64,000 bases of DNA from contig CAVTXI010000019.1 of assembly GCA_963738615.1 (NCBI GenBank), positions 1,984,001-2,048,000 of the forward strand. Reading direction: 5' to 3'. This DNA comes from CAVTWY01 sp963738615 (GTDB lineage: Bacteria > Pseudomonadota > Gammaproteobacteria > Burkholderiales > Burkholderiaceae_C). Under the pieces are notes generated by a model, which saw only the letters and a program-made list of their open reading frames with translations, did not search any database and was not told where the DNA came from. The position numbers and the translations under genes are program-made. This document shows, in pieces, positions 46,615 through 55,695 of the stretch (position 1 is the stretch's first letter; the number at the start of each line of letters is the position of its first letter).

Positions 46615-48012
46615 TCACTGGAAGTCCCTCCACGACCCCGGGACCCGAATGAACTCGCCCGGGCCTTCGAGAAGCGATTGCAGCACCGTGCAGTCGTAGT
46701 TGATCGACCCGTTGCCGTTCGAGTAATAACTTCCTCGTACCACGATCTGTCCGGTCACACTGGCGGAGCCCGTGCCGTTATGGTTCCAGTTCACGTTGTC
46801 GCCGTAGATGACTCCAAAAATGTCGTAGTTGCCGTTGAAGGTCATGTCGTGCGCCGACGCGAGCATGATCGGGCGCGCGGCGGATCCCAGCGTGGCGTTG
46901 CCGCTGAACTGAAGGTCGCCGTTGACCCAGAAGCGGCTGCAAGGATTCGTAGTCCGGCTGTTAGCGGCAAGGACGTTGTTCGCCCGGTCCGATGCACTGG
47001 TTCCATTAATGACGCAGGTCGGCGAGGCTTTGTACTGCTCGATGGTCATGCCGAAATAGGCGAACATCATCGAGTCGGACGTGGCGGACGCCGCGGCCAG
47101 CGCCGTGTCGTTCGGGATGACCACCGCGGTGATCGGCGTGCCGGGTATCGTCGACAAGGTTTGTCCGCCTCCGCCGCCACAGTTGGGCGCGCCTGCTGGC
47201 AAAGGGCCCGAGGTGTAGGTGCCATTGCCGATGTTTATGGCGTTGCCGGAATTGACGAGGACACCGCCCGCCCCGACGCAGGTGTTGGTGATGTCGTACG
47301 CGCCGCAGACGGCTGCGTAGCTGCCTGTCGTGAGAGCGGAATCGGCAATCATGCTGGCGGTCGGGACGTACTTGGCACGCACCGTGATCGTCGATTCACC
47401 GTCATTGGTCGAGCCGGCCGCGCCGCAGACCACCGGCGCGCCGGCCGCGTTGACTGCATCGCGACAGCCGACGGATCTGATTTCCACCATGCCCGGGTCC
47501 GCAACAACGTTCAAGTACTCCACAACGAACGACCGCCGCCCGGGCGATGCAATGACGACGTTGCCGCCTGCGCCAGGCAACGGGCAGTGGCAGGCCAAGG
47601 CACCGGTGGCATCGTCGATCGCGCAAGCGGCACGGGCGGTTCCAAGCGGCGGGGTGAAATCGAAGAGGGTCGGGTTGGTGGGGTCCGGGGTCCAAGGCGT
47701 ATAGAACGATTTGAAACTGGCCGCACCGACTGCCGAGCTGTAGAGGCAGTTGGATGTTGGCGACGGCAGGATCAGCGTCTGGTCGTTCAGCCGCGCCAGC
47801 GCCCACTCAATACCCGCCTCCGCAGCTTCGAATGCCGCTGTTGCCCGCATCTGATTGGCTGCCGTGCGCTGCTCGAAGAGTTGCCCGCGGTTGGCGTACA
47901 GGACCACGAGCGCCGACAGCGCCAGCATGATCAGCGTGATGGCGAGTGAAGCGACACCGCGTGAACGGGCGTGAACGCCGCTGCTGCTGTGACGACAAGT
48001 CGTGAAGTTCAT
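46615..48012 (-). CDS. pilX: Pilus assembly protein PilX-like, oversized
   Basis: 465 residues. The head GVASLAITLIMLALSALVVL and RTAANQMRATAAFEAAEAGI, with AALARLND-like spacing, fits the PilX N-terminal domain. Typical PilX proteins are near 200 residues; this one has a long C-terminal extension with Gly/Asn-rich repeats (NGDLQFSGNATLGSAARPIM, GNYDIFGVIYGDNVNWNHNG) that suggests a beta-helix or adhesin-like fold. It lies between pilW and pilV in the usual order. Confidence 0.78.
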   Translation of the reverse strand: MNFTTCRHSSSGVHARSRGVASLAITLIMLALSALVVLYANRGQLFEQRTAANQMRATAAFEAAEAGIEWALARLNDQTLILPSPTSNCLYSSAVGAASFKSFYTPWTPDPTNPTLFDFTPPLGTARAACAIDDATGALACHCPLPGAGGNVVIASPGRRSFVVEYLNVVADPGMVEIRSVGCRDAVNAAGAPVVCGAAGSTNDGESTITVRAKYVPTASMIADSALTTGSYAAVCGAYDITNTCVGAGGVLVNSGNAINIGNGTYTSGPLPAGAPNCGGGGGQTLSTIPGTPITAVVIPNDTALAAASATSDSMMFAYFGMTIEQYKASPTCVINGTSASDRANNVLAANSRTTNPCSRFWVNGDLQFSGNATLGSAARPIMLASAHDMTFNGNYDIFGVIYGDNVNWNHNGTGSASVTGQIVVRGSYYSNGNGSINYDCTVLQSLLEGPGEFIRVPGSWRDFQ

Positions 48013-48030
48013 TTTCTTGTCCTTACGGAA

Positions 48031-48880
48031 TCAGGGGGGGCACACCACCTGAGTGATCTCGTCGTTGCGCACGCGGACCGATTCGCGAATTTCGCGCCGA
48101 ATGTTGTCGTTCGGAGGCAATCCCCTGCCCCTGACCACGATGTCGAAGCGTCGCACGATCAGTTGCGGGCAGTTCGCCTTTACCAACTTGCCGGTCGGTG
48201 GCCCATAACCTGCCGTTGGCGTATACCCGGACACGGTCCACTCGAAATAATCTGGCTTGCACTGCGCCGGGTTCGATAGGTGCGGCAGGCAGCAGGCTGA
48301 CGGGGGCGTGCCGCTCGAACTCAGGGGTGAACCGCGACACATGTCGCCCAGCGAGATTTCGGCCCTCACCGCATCGACTCTGAACTCAGTCACGTCGACG
48401 CTGCGTGGATCGGTCAAGGCCTGCCATGCGCCGCCCACCCGCATGCGCAGAACCCCGATGCCGTTGTCGACAGCGCGCTCGAAACCAAAGTCCTCGCTCC
48501 CCGCATCGGCAGTGTTGTTCGCGTCTTGCGCATAGCTGTACGTCACAGCGGTTGCGGTGCCGCTGGATGGCGCCGGCGAGACAGCGTTGTATCCGTTGGA
48601 GCACGGGTGTTCCCGTCACGCCCAAGTCCGAGTTCTGCCAATAGCCCGCTCGGCGAACGTCCCGCGCGATCACGTCGGTTGCGGCTCGCAGATCTTGCGA
48701 AATACGCGCCTCGATGACCGTCCTGCGGTTGCCCATAAGACCGTCAGCAAGCAACTTGGCGCCACCAGCGACGATCGTCAGCCCAATGGCGACGCCGATC
48801 ATCAACTCGACAATCGACAAGCCGCGAACCGAGCTGCGCCTCGCAGTAGCGACAAACCCGAGACTTGGTGGCTTCATCAT
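48031..48880 (-). CDS. pilW: Type IV pilus minor pilin PilW (frameshifted)
   Basis: About 282 residues when joined. It starts MMKPPSLGFVATAR with the prepilin segment VRGLSIVELMIGVAIGLTIV and PilW-like RDVRRAGYWQNSDLGVTGTP. The second part continues in another frame as SNGYNAVSPAPSSGTATAVT and ends EITQVVCPP. The break lies near 48600, in the codons after GTPVL. It overlaps the FimT-like gene by 4 bp and precedes pilX, as in standard minor-pilin operons. Confidence 0.8.
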
Positions 48881-49455
48881 GGTGGGCAAGGGGCATAACC
48901 CGCCAAAGTAGCTGTTGGCGGCGTGCAAAGCTCTACGCGCCCGGCAGGACCTACACGGATACGCAGTTGCCAGCCACCCGCGGTGCTGCCCACGACGACG
49001 CCTTGACCGATGGTGGCGGCGGGGAGGTTGGTCGTCGCGACGCCGTTGCGCGGGTCGAATTCGTAATAGTCGACTGGCGTGGCGGTCGGCTGACGTGTCA
49101 CCGTGACGTCGTTTACCCCACGGTCGAAGCGGGTGATGACGACGACCGGCGCGGCGAACGTGACCGTGTTTCCGTTGCAGGTCGGGGCCGTTGCGCCGGT
49201 CGGCCAGGTGTGCACCACATGGCAGTTGGTGCCGAACATCACCCGAACCGGAACATTGCGCGACACGGCCTCGCTTCGCGCCTGCTGGAGGTGCGTGGCA
49301 ACGTCGGCCGCCGCGCCTTCGAGACGCTTGCGCGAAAACATGCCCCCCAAACCGCCGATTGCCACAGTCAGCAAGACGGCAGTGACTGCGGTAACGATGA
49401 CGAATTCGATCAGCGTGAAGCCGAGCCCACGAGCCGCGCGTCGATGTCCTCTCAC
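48877..49455 (-). CDS. fimT: GspH/FimT-family pseudopilin
   Basis: 192 residues from a GTG giving VRGHRRAARGLGFTLIEF. Prepilin cleavage falls before FTLIEFVIVTAVTAVL. The GspH domain follows: LEGAAADVATHLQQARSEAV, then NVPVRVMFGTNCHVVHTWP and YYEFDPRNGVATTNL. The start overlaps the pilE stop. A second GspH/FimT gene lies just upstream of pilE. Confidence 0.83.
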   Translation of the reverse strand: MRGHRRAARGLGFTLIEFVIVTAVTAVLLTVAIGGLGGMFSRKRLEGAAADVATHLQQARSEAVSRNVPVRVMFGTNCHVVHTWPTGATAPTCNGNTVTFAAPVVVITRFDRGVNDVTVTRQPTATPVDYYEFDPRNGVATTNLPAATIGQGVVVGSTAGGWQLRIRVGPAGRVELCTPPTATLAGYAPCPP

Positions 49456-49961
49456 GTTCGGTTCCAGCACGAGTTGTTGACCGGGGCCGAATTCGTCTGG
49501 CCAGCCGCGTTTGCGGATTGGTAGGTGATTCCACCGGCTGCCACCAACATCCGAAGCGTCCTGCAGTTCGTGTCGCCAGTCATTGCGCCTATGGCCAGCG
49601 CGGTCACCGTGTAGCTGGTCGGCGTGACATCTGCGACTGACATCGTGTGGTAGCCGTTCGGCGCGGTGTAGGTCAGCACGGGGTTCGCTGTATCGAAGCG
49701 CAAGCCCGCTGACCCGAAGTTCGCGGTGTAGGTGGGGTTGCTCGAGCGGAACCGCTCTTCGGCCTGCGCGATGCGGTGCACCTCGGTGACAGCATCGGCC
49801 CGGCGCGACTTGCGGATCTGGCCCATGAACGACGGCACGGCGAAAACCATAAGGATGCCAATGATCACCAGCACCACCAACAACTCGATGAGCGTGAAAC
49901 CCCGGCGGGGGTTGGGCCCAGCGTTGCAGGCACGGCGGTCGATCGGTTTGTGAATCTGCAT
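49452..49961 (-). CDS. pilE: Type IV pilin PilE-like
   Basis: 169 residues. The leader RRGFTLIELLVVLVIIGILM is a perfect prepilin signal with Glu5, followed by KSRRADAVTEVHRIAQAEER. The C-terminal region holds a Cys pair (NCRTLRML and NNSCWNRT) that can form the D-loop disulfide. It is probably a PilE-like minor or major subunit. It lies between two GspH/FimT genes. Confidence 0.85.
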   Translation of the reverse strand: MQIHKPIDRRACNAGPNPRRGFTLIELLVVLVIIGILMVFAVPSFMGQIRKSRRADAVTEVHRIAQAEERFRSSNPTYTANFGSAGLRFDTANPVLTYTAPNGYHTMSVADVTPTSYTVTALAIGAMTGDTNCRTLRMLVAAGGITYQSANAAGQTNSAPVNNSCWNRT

Positions 49962-50098
49962 GACCGGATTCTGCGAGCGAAGCGTGACGTCCGCACGCTC
50001 CGGCCTGCCCGCCGGTCACGCTCTGCGGTCCGCTTGTCGGCCGGGTAGCCCTGCTTTGCAGGGGCACGGCCTTCCAAGTTGCTGCTGCCTGCCGTTCG
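49962..50098 (-). other. 137-bp gap upstream of pilE with a strong hairpin
   Basis: No gene seen. On the minus strand it contains CCCTGC-AAA-GCAGGG (50049-50063), a perfect 6-bp stem with a 3-base loop, then GCTACCCGGCC and further complementary G/C segments. A structured leader for pilE is possible. Confidence 0.4.
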
Positions 50099-50659
50099 TC
50101 AGCGGGCGCACCGGGCCACGCCGGGCAGGCTGTCTGCCGTCGCGCAGGTCCGCACCCGACCGGTGATGGCAACGCGGTTCTGGATTTCTTGGCCGGTGTT
50201 GGATCGGATCACGACCGTGCCTGTCGGTGTGGCGGTGCCGTTGCGGGGGTCGAAGCGGATGCTGTGCGACAGCGATGCACGCACTGACGTGTGGTGGGCC
50301 GCCGCCGCGATGACGCTGCCCAGTGCAATGCAGCGGGCCGTACCGTCGTCGGCGCAAGCGCAATCGCTGGCTTGGCCGGTGTGGACCACGTGGCAGGTTG
50401 CGCCACCGGGTGTGCTCAGGATCGAGAACGAGACGCTTTGGTTGCGCGACACGGTCTCGCTGCGTGCCAGTTGGATCGCAGTCGCCAGTTGCTCCGTCTC
50501 GCCCAGGAGCCGCTTGTCAGCGAATGCGCGCGACCACGACGGCACGGCCTGACCGAGCAGGATCCCGGCGATCGTCAGCGCGATCATGAAGTCGATCAGG
50601 GTGAACCCGCGGCTGCTGCGGCGGCGGCTGAGGTTGTTCGTGCGGTTGGTGCGGTTCAT
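50099..50659 (-). CDS. GspH/FimT-family pseudopilin (second copy)
   Basis: 186 residues from MNRTNRTNNLSRRR. The prepilin segment SRGFTLIDFMIALTIAGILL has Asp in place of the usual Glu at +5. GspH features follow: LLGETEQLATAIQLARSETV, NQSVSFSILSTPGGATCHVV and IRFDPRNGTATPTGTVV. It is the first gene of the minor-pilin cluster. The short repeat TGCGGTTGGTGCGGTT around the start encodes the NRTNRTN head. Confidence 0.82.
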   Translation of the reverse strand: MNRTNRTNNLSRRRSSRGFTLIDFMIALTIAGILLGQAVPSWSRAFADKRLLGETEQLATAIQLARSETVSRNQSVSFSILSTPGGATCHVVHTGQASDCACADDGTARCIALGSVIAAAAHHTSVRASLSHSIRFDPRNGTATPTGTVVIRSNTGQEIQNRVAITGRVRTCATADSLPGVARCAR

Positions 50660-50818
50660 GCGGTGCCTCCGTGTGTCGATGGGGGCACTGTAAAAACCTA
50701 ACCAAACAAACGAATCCTCAGAAGTGTGGACGCCGATTAGAGAGAGCTCTCGACCACACGTAAGCACGCGTATCCGCGCGACCTAACAGTTCGGAAGAGC
50801 GACATCAATCCTGGCCGC

Positions 50819-51262
50819 TCAAATGTCCCGGATCAGCTTGCTGAACTCGTCCACGTCCTGGAACTCGCGGTACACCGACGCAAAGCGCACGTAGGCCACC
50901 TTGTCCAGGCGCTTGAGTTCGCGCATGACGAGCTCGCCCAGCCGGGTCGAGTTCACTTCACGCGCGGCGCTGTTTAACAGCTTCTCTTCGATGCGGGCGA
51001 TCGCCGCGTCGATCTGCTCGGTGCTGACGCTGCGTTTGCGCAGCGCCAGCAGCATCGACGCACGCAGCTTCGCCTGGTCGTATTCGGTGCGCGATCCGTC
51101 TTTCTTCACGACCGTCGGCAGTGCCAACTCCGGCCGCTCGTAGGTCGTGAAGCGCTTGTCGCACTTCAGGCAGCGACGCCGCCGCCGGACGGCGTCACCC
51201 TCGTCGGATTCACGGGTCTCGGCGACCTGGGTTTCCTCGTGTGCGCAGAAGGGACAGCGCAT
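50819..51262 (-). CDS. nrdR: Transcriptional repressor NrdR
   Basis: 147 residues. N-terminal zinc ribbon (MRCPFCAHEETQV and RCLKCDKRFTTYE) and ATP-cone domain (VVKKDGSRTEYDQAKLRASM). It represses ribonucleotide reductase genes according to ATP/dATP level. It is 36 bp downstream of glyA on the same strand, the common proteobacterial order glyA-nrdR. Confidence 0.96.
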   Translation of the reverse strand: MRCPFCAHEETQVAETRESDEGDAVRRRRRCLKCDKRFTTYERPELALPTVVKKDGSRTEYDQAKLRASMLLALRKRSVSTEQIDAAIARIEEKLLNSAAREVNSTRLGELVMRELKRLDKVAYVRFASVYREFQDVDEFSKLIRDI

Positions 51263-51298
51263 AGGCAGTTCGGCGGATTCGCTCGCGGTCCGGCTTGG

Positions 51299-52549
51299 TC
51301 AGCCGTACACCGGGAAGCGTTTCGTCAGCGCTGCCACCTTCTCGCGGACGGACGCGAGGTTGGCCGCGTCATGGGGGCGGTCAAGCACGTCGGCGACAAG
51401 GTGCGCCACCTGCCGCGCCTCGCCCTCGCCGAAGCCGCGCGTTGTCATCGCGGGCGAACCCAGGCGGATGCCACTGGTGATCATGGGCTTCTGCGGGTCG
51501 TTCGGGATGCCGTTCTTGTTGCACGTCATGTGCGCCTGATGCAGCACGTCTTCGGCTTCCTTGCCGGTGATGTTCTTCGGGCGCAGGTCGACGAGCATCA
51601 CGTGGCTTTGTGTGCCGCCCGACACGATGCGAAGCCCGCGCTCGATCAACGTGCGCGCCAGCACGTCGGCGTTGCGCACCACCAGTTGTTGATACGCCTT
51701 GAACTCGGGCGACATCGCTTCCTTGAAGGCGACCGCCTTGGCCGCGATGACGTGCATCAGCGGCCCGCCCTGAATGCCGGGGAAGGTCGCGCTGTTGATC
51801 TTCTTCGCGATCGTTTCGTCGTTGGTCACCACGATGCCGCCGCGCGGGCCGCGCAGGCTTTTGTGGGTGGTCGATGTGACCACGTGCGCATGCGGCACGG
51901 GGTTGGGGTAGACGCCCGCGGCGATCAAGCCGGCGTAGTGCGCCATGTCGACCATGAAGTACGCGCCGATGTCCTTGGCCACGCGCGCGAATCGCGCGAA
52001 GTCGATATGCAGGCTGTAGGCCGAGGCCCCCGCGATGATCAGCTTGGGCCTGTGCTCGTGCGCCAAGCGTTCCATCGCGTCGTAGTCGATGGCTTCCTTG
52101 GCGTCGAGGCCGTAGCTGACCACCTTGAACCACTTGCCGCTCATGTTGAGCGCCATGCCGTGCGTCAGGTGCCCGCCTTCGGACAGGCTCATGCCCATGA
52201 TGGTGTCGCCCGGATTCAGCAGGCCGAAGAACACCGACTGGTTCGCCTGCGACCCCGAGTTCGCCTGCACGTTCGCATAGCCGGCACCGAAGAGCTTCTT
52301 CAGCCGCTCGATCGCCAGCGTCTCGACAACGTCGACGTTCTCGCAGCCACCGTAGTAGCGCTTGCCGGGGTAGCCCTCGGCGTACTTGTTGGTCAGTTGT
52401 GTGCCCTGCGCCGCCATCACGGCGGGGCTGGCGTAGTTTTCGCTCGCGATGAGCTCGATGTGATCTTCCTGGCGGCGGTTTTCGGCCTGGATGGCGGCGA
52501 AGATCTCGGGGTCGAGGCCCTCGATCGTGGATTGGCTGCGGTCGAACAT
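51299..52549 (-). CDS. glyA: Serine hydroxymethyltransferase
   Basis: 416 residues from MFDRSQSTIEGLDPEI, standard length. Motifs: HIELIASENYASPAVMAAQG, the pyridoxal-phosphate lysine in STTHKSLRGPRGG, and ITSGIRLGSPAMTTRGFG. It interconverts serine and glycine with tetrahydrofolate. The 207 bp upstream were read for a glycine or folate riboswitch and no recognisable one was found. Confidence 0.97.
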   Translation of the reverse strand: MFDRSQSTIEGLDPEIFAAIQAENRRQEDHIELIASENYASPAVMAAQGTQLTNKYAEGYPGKRYYGGCENVDVVETLAIERLKKLFGAGYANVQANSGSQANQSVFFGLLNPGDTIMGMSLSEGGHLTHGMALNMSGKWFKVVSYGLDAKEAIDYDAMERLAHEHRPKLIIAGASAYSLHIDFARFARVAKDIGAYFMVDMAHYAGLIAAGVYPNPVPHAHVVTSTTHKSLRGPRGGIVVTNDETIAKKINSATFPGIQGGPLMHVIAAKAVAFKEAMSPEFKAYQQLVVRNADVLARTLIERGLRIVSGGTQSHVMLVDLRPKNITGKEAEDVLHQAHMTCNKNGIPNDPQKPMITSGIRLGSPAMTTRGFGEGEARQVAHLVADVLDRPHDAANLASVREKVAALTKRFPVYG

Positions 52550-52756
52550 GGCTTGCTCCGTGCGTTGGCACCTGCCGCGGCCGCATTCGAAGCGGTCGGC
52601 AGGTTGCCCAGGCGCGCGGCGGATTCGCAGAAGCGACCGATCGGCCGCCCGCCCGCGCTTCACGGTGACCGTTCACCTCGGCCAAGTCGGCACAAGGGCC
52701 GTCGACCTATCGCCAGTTACGCGGACGGGCAGTGTAAGGCCCGCCCGGTGCGGCGG

Positions 52757-53665
52757 TCAGGGCGTCGGGTCAGAGCCCAGGCCGAAGCCGGTGACTTGGA
52801 CAGCGCTGGCAGGGTGCGCCGCAGCGGAATCATCGGTCGCCGGCTGCGACCGCGCCGGGGCCGGCACCGGCACGATGCGTGCGGTGTGCGGCACGGCGAT
52901 GCCCTCGGCGATCTTCTTCAGGTTTTGATGTTCGCCGAGCACCTTGCCGGCGTATCCGCCATCGGATGGCAGGTTGGCGGCGCCGACGTAGTGGCGCAGC
53001 CCGTCATAGACGCTGCCAGCCCGGGCGATGCATTCCTTCAGCACCGCGACGCCGACGCGCAGGTTCGTGACAGGGTCGAAAGCCGCGTGGGCGCCACCGA
53101 AGGCTTCGTACTTCTTGTCGTGAATCTTCGTCATCACCTGCATCAAGCCCTGCGCGCCAACGCTGCTTTGCGCGAAGGGGTTGAAGCTCGACTCGACGGC
53201 CATGATCGCGAGGATCAGCGTCGGCTCGACGCGATACTGCCGCCCAACGTCCCACGCTTCCTGTACCAATCGGCCGATGGGCTCGGGCGCAACCTTGTAC
53301 CGGCGCGAGATCCAGGTCGCCACTGCGGCCTGCGGCTTGGTCAGCTCCGACGGGTCGGTGGCGGTCGCGCGCGCCAGCGGCGAGACGTCGTCGGCAGTAA
53401 ACGGTGCGTTAACGACTGCCGCGACGGCGGCCGTCGTGGTCACAGGCAGTGGAGTTCCATGGCGCAGATGCAGCCAACCGTAGATTTGCTGCTCGGCGCG
53501 GGCGCGCAGATCGGGCTGGCCCGCGCCGATCGCCAATCCGATCAAAGCGGCCAGACCAACCAGGGCCAAGCCGTTGTGCGAGACCAGCAGCATGCCGTTG
53601 GCCGTATCGCGTGCGAACAACCTCATCGCCGCATAGAGCCTGCCGGACCAAGCCGTAGGGTTCAT
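52757..53665 (-). CDS. Membrane-anchored lytic transglycosylase (SLT domain)
   Basis: 302 residues. An N-terminal membrane segment (MLLVSHNGLALVGLAALIGL) precedes a linker. The SLT domain at about residues 135-240 has the catalytic glutamate in ILAIMAVESSFNPFAQSSVG and the AQGLMQVMTKIH loop, then NLRVGVAVLKECIAR. It cleaves peptidoglycan between MurNAc and GlcNAc at the periplasmic face. The C-terminus is Pro/Ala-rich and probably disordered. Confidence 0.88.
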   Translation of the reverse strand: MNPTAWSGRLYAAMRLFARDTANGMLLVSHNGLALVGLAALIGLAIGAGQPDLRARAEQQIYGWLHLRHGTPLPVTTTAAVAAVVNAPFTADDVSPLARATATDPSELTKPQAAVATWISRRYKVAPEPIGRLVQEAWDVGRQYRVEPTLILAIMAVESSFNPFAQSSVGAQGLMQVMTKIHDKKYEAFGGAHAAFDPVTNLRVGVAVLKECIARAGSVYDGLRHYVGAANLPSDGGYAGKVLGEHQNLKKIAEGIAVPHTARIVPVPAPARSQPATDDSAAAHPASAVQVTGFGLGSDPTP

Positions 53666-53895
53666 GACAACTCCTTGTCGTGCGACGACTCACGCCGAGC
53701 CGGCCTGGTGACCGGGATAATTTCGACGCAGCGGTCGCTGTGAATGGTGAGTGGCGAGCGTGGCATCGCCACGAGGGCCTGAACCAGCCTGCACCGTGGG
53801 GGTCGCAGCATCGGCATCAGGTCCAACCCTAAGCATTTTAGGAGTTGCGCATGCCTCATTCATCGTAACTAATGGCATAAGGCTAACAATTGGTA

Positions 53896-55470
53896 ATGAA
53901 GTACCGGGATCTTCGCGACTTCATCGGCGGCCTGGAAGCCTTGGGAGAGCTCCGGCGTGTCGCGACGCCAGTCTCCACGCGGCTTGAACTGACGGCGCTC
54001 GCTGACCTTGCGTTGCGTCGGCAAGGGCCAGCGCTGCTGGTTGGGCACGCAAAGGGTTACACATGGCCGGTTCTGATCAATCTCTTCGGGACTCCCCGAC
54101 GGGTCGCACTGGGCATGGGCGCGGATGACCCGGCTGAGCTTCGCGCCATTGGCGAGTTGTTGGCCGCCCTGAAGGAACCCGAGCCGCCGCGCGGGCTGAA
54201 GGACGTGGGCCGCCTATGGGACATGGCGAAGTCCGTTTGGGACATGAAGCCTCACAAGGTGGCGAAACCGCCGTGCCAGGAGGTTGTGCTCGAAGGGCCG
54301 GACGTCGACCTTGCGAAGGTGCCCGTGCAGTGGTGCTGGCCGGACGACGCGGGGCCGCTGATCACGTGGGGGCTGGTCATCACACGTGGCCCCCAGGGCG
54401 GGCCGCAGGCGCGGCAGAGGCAGAACCTGGGCATCTACCGCCAGCAGGTGATCGGCCGGCGCGAGGTGATCATGCGCTGGCTGGCGCATCGTGGCGGGGC
54501 GCTCGACTTCCGCGAGTTCGCGCGCGTCAAACCCGGCCAGCCGTTTCCAATGGCGGTGGCGCTGGGCGCCGATCCGGCGACGATGCTCGGCGCCGTCACG
54601 CCGGTGCCGGACACGTTGTCGGAGTATCAATTCGCCGGCCTGCTGCGTGGCGGTCGAACCGAGGTGTGCGACACCAGCGTGGGCGATGCCGGCGTGATGC
54701 TCCAGGCGCCGGCGTGGAGCGAGATCGTGCTCGAAGGGCACATCCCGACGGCCGAGCAGGGTTTCGTCGGGCGCAGCGAAGCCGGGGTCGAGTTGCGCGA
54801 GCAGGGCGGCTATCTTCACGCGCTCGAAGGGCCCTTCGGCGACCACACCGGTTACTACAACGAGCGGGATTGGTTCCCGGTGTTCCGGATCGACCGCATG
54901 ACCCACCGGCGCGACCCGATCTATCACTCCACGCACACCGGCAAACCGCCCGACGAACCCGCCATGCTGGGTGTGGCGCTGAATGAAGTCTTCGTGCCGA
55001 TCCTGCGCAAGCAGTTTCCCGAGATCGTCGACTTCTATCTGCCGCCCGAGGGTTGCAGCTATCGCATGGCCGTGATCTCGATGAAGAAGGCGTACCCGGG
55101 CCACGCCAAGCGGTTGATGTTCGGCCTGTGGAGCTTCCTGCGCCAGTTCATGTATACGAAGTTCATCGTCGTGACCGACGACGACGTCAACGTGCGCGAC
55201 TGGAAGGAAGTGGTCTGGGCGATCACCACGCGCATGGACCCGGTGCGCGACACCACGCTGGTGGACCACACACCGATCGACTATCTCGACTTCGCGTCGC
55301 CGCGCAGCGGGCTGGGCGGCAAGATGGGGCTGGATGCGACCAACAAGTGGCCTGGCGAGACGCAGCGCGAGTGGGGCCGCGTGATCGCGATGCCGGCTGA
55401 AGTTGCATCGTCGATGTCGGCGCTGCTGGACGACGTGCTTCGCAGTGCGCCGCCGGCCACGGGCGTCTGA
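53896..55470 (+). CDS. ubiD: UbiD-family prenylated-FMN decarboxylase
   Basis: 524 residues from MKYRDLRDFIGGLEAL. UbiD landmarks: GTPRRVALGMGADDPAELRA, NLGIYRQQVIGRREVIMRW with the prFMN-contacting Arg/Glu, and YYNERDWFPVFRIDRM. It decarboxylates 3-polyprenyl-4-hydroxybenzoate in ubiquinone synthesis and needs UbiX for its cofactor. The A+T-rich upstream stretch holds a possible promoter (TTGCGC, 17 bp, ACTAAT at 53845-53873), giving a leader of about 16 nt. Confidence 0.95.
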   Translation: MKYRDLRDFIGGLEALGELRRVATPVSTRLELTALADLALRRQGPALLVGHAKGYTWPVLINLFGTPRRVALGMGADDPAELRAIGELLAALKEPEPPRGLKDVGRLWDMAKSVWDMKPHKVAKPPCQEVVLEGPDVDLAKVPVQWCWPDDAGPLITWGLVITRGPQGGPQARQRQNLGIYRQQVIGRREVIMRWLAHRGGALDFREFARVKPGQPFPMAVALGADPATMLGAVTPVPDTLSEYQFAGLLRGGRTEVCDTSVGDAGVMLQAPAWSEIVLEGHIPTAEQGFVGRSEAGVELREQGGYLHALEGPFGDHTGYYNERDWFPVFRIDRMTHRRDPIYHSTHTGKPPDEPAMLGVALNEVFVPILRKQFPEIVDFYLPPEGCSYRMAVISMKKAYPGHAKRLMFGLWSFLRQFMYTKFIVVTDDDVNVRDWKEVVWAITTRMDPVRDTTLVDHTPIDYLDFASPRSGLGGKMGLDATNKWPGETQREWGRVIAMPAEVASSMSALLDDVLRSAPPATGV

Positions 55471-55501
55471 CCGCTGTTGCCTGACTTAATGCCTGACGGG
55501 C

Positions 55502-55530
55502 TTGCGTCGCAGCGGGCGCAGGCGTATCTT
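55502..55530 (+). promoter_or_regulatory. Candidate sigma-70 promoter for the downstream small RNA
   Basis: TTGCGT, exactly 17 bp, then TATCTT. Transcription would start near 55537. No open reading frame with coding character follows before the terminator. Supported only by spacing and match to consensus (4 of 6 at each box). Confidence 0.45.
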
Positions 55531-55536
55531 CTCCTT

Positions 55537-55671
55537 GTCTGCTTCGAGCAGGCACCACCCAGGACGCAGTCTCTGCGTCCATGGATTGCGGGACGAAACA
55601 CTCCCGCTATCCCACCGGCGACCTCGGTCGCCAGCCCCTCCCGCCTCTGGTGTGGAGGGGTTTCGTTTTTT
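55537..55671 (+). ncRNA. Candidate small RNA, three hairpins plus terminator
   Basis: About 135 nt between the ubiD stop and the converging pdxH gene. Successive perfect stems are CTGCT-TCG-AGCAG, then GGACGCAG-TCT-CTGCGTCC, then GGCGAC-CTCG-GTCGCC, then the terminator stem with its T-run. A plausible promoter precedes it. I do not recognise a known family (it does not read as 6S, SRP or tmRNA). It could instead be a structured ubiD 3' UTR. Confidence 0.5.
55635..55671 (+). terminator. Rho-independent terminator
   Basis: CCCCTCC pairs perfectly with GGAGGGG across a 12-nt loop and is followed by TTTCGTTTTTT. It ends the candidate small RNA and/or the ubiD transcript. Confidence 0.85.
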
Positions 55672-55695
55672 GGCTGCACCGTTGTGCTCGCCCGA

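Noticed and set aside
52550..52756. Glycine or folate riboswitch before glyA
   Set aside because: No matching core or paired-aptamer pattern could be seen by eye.
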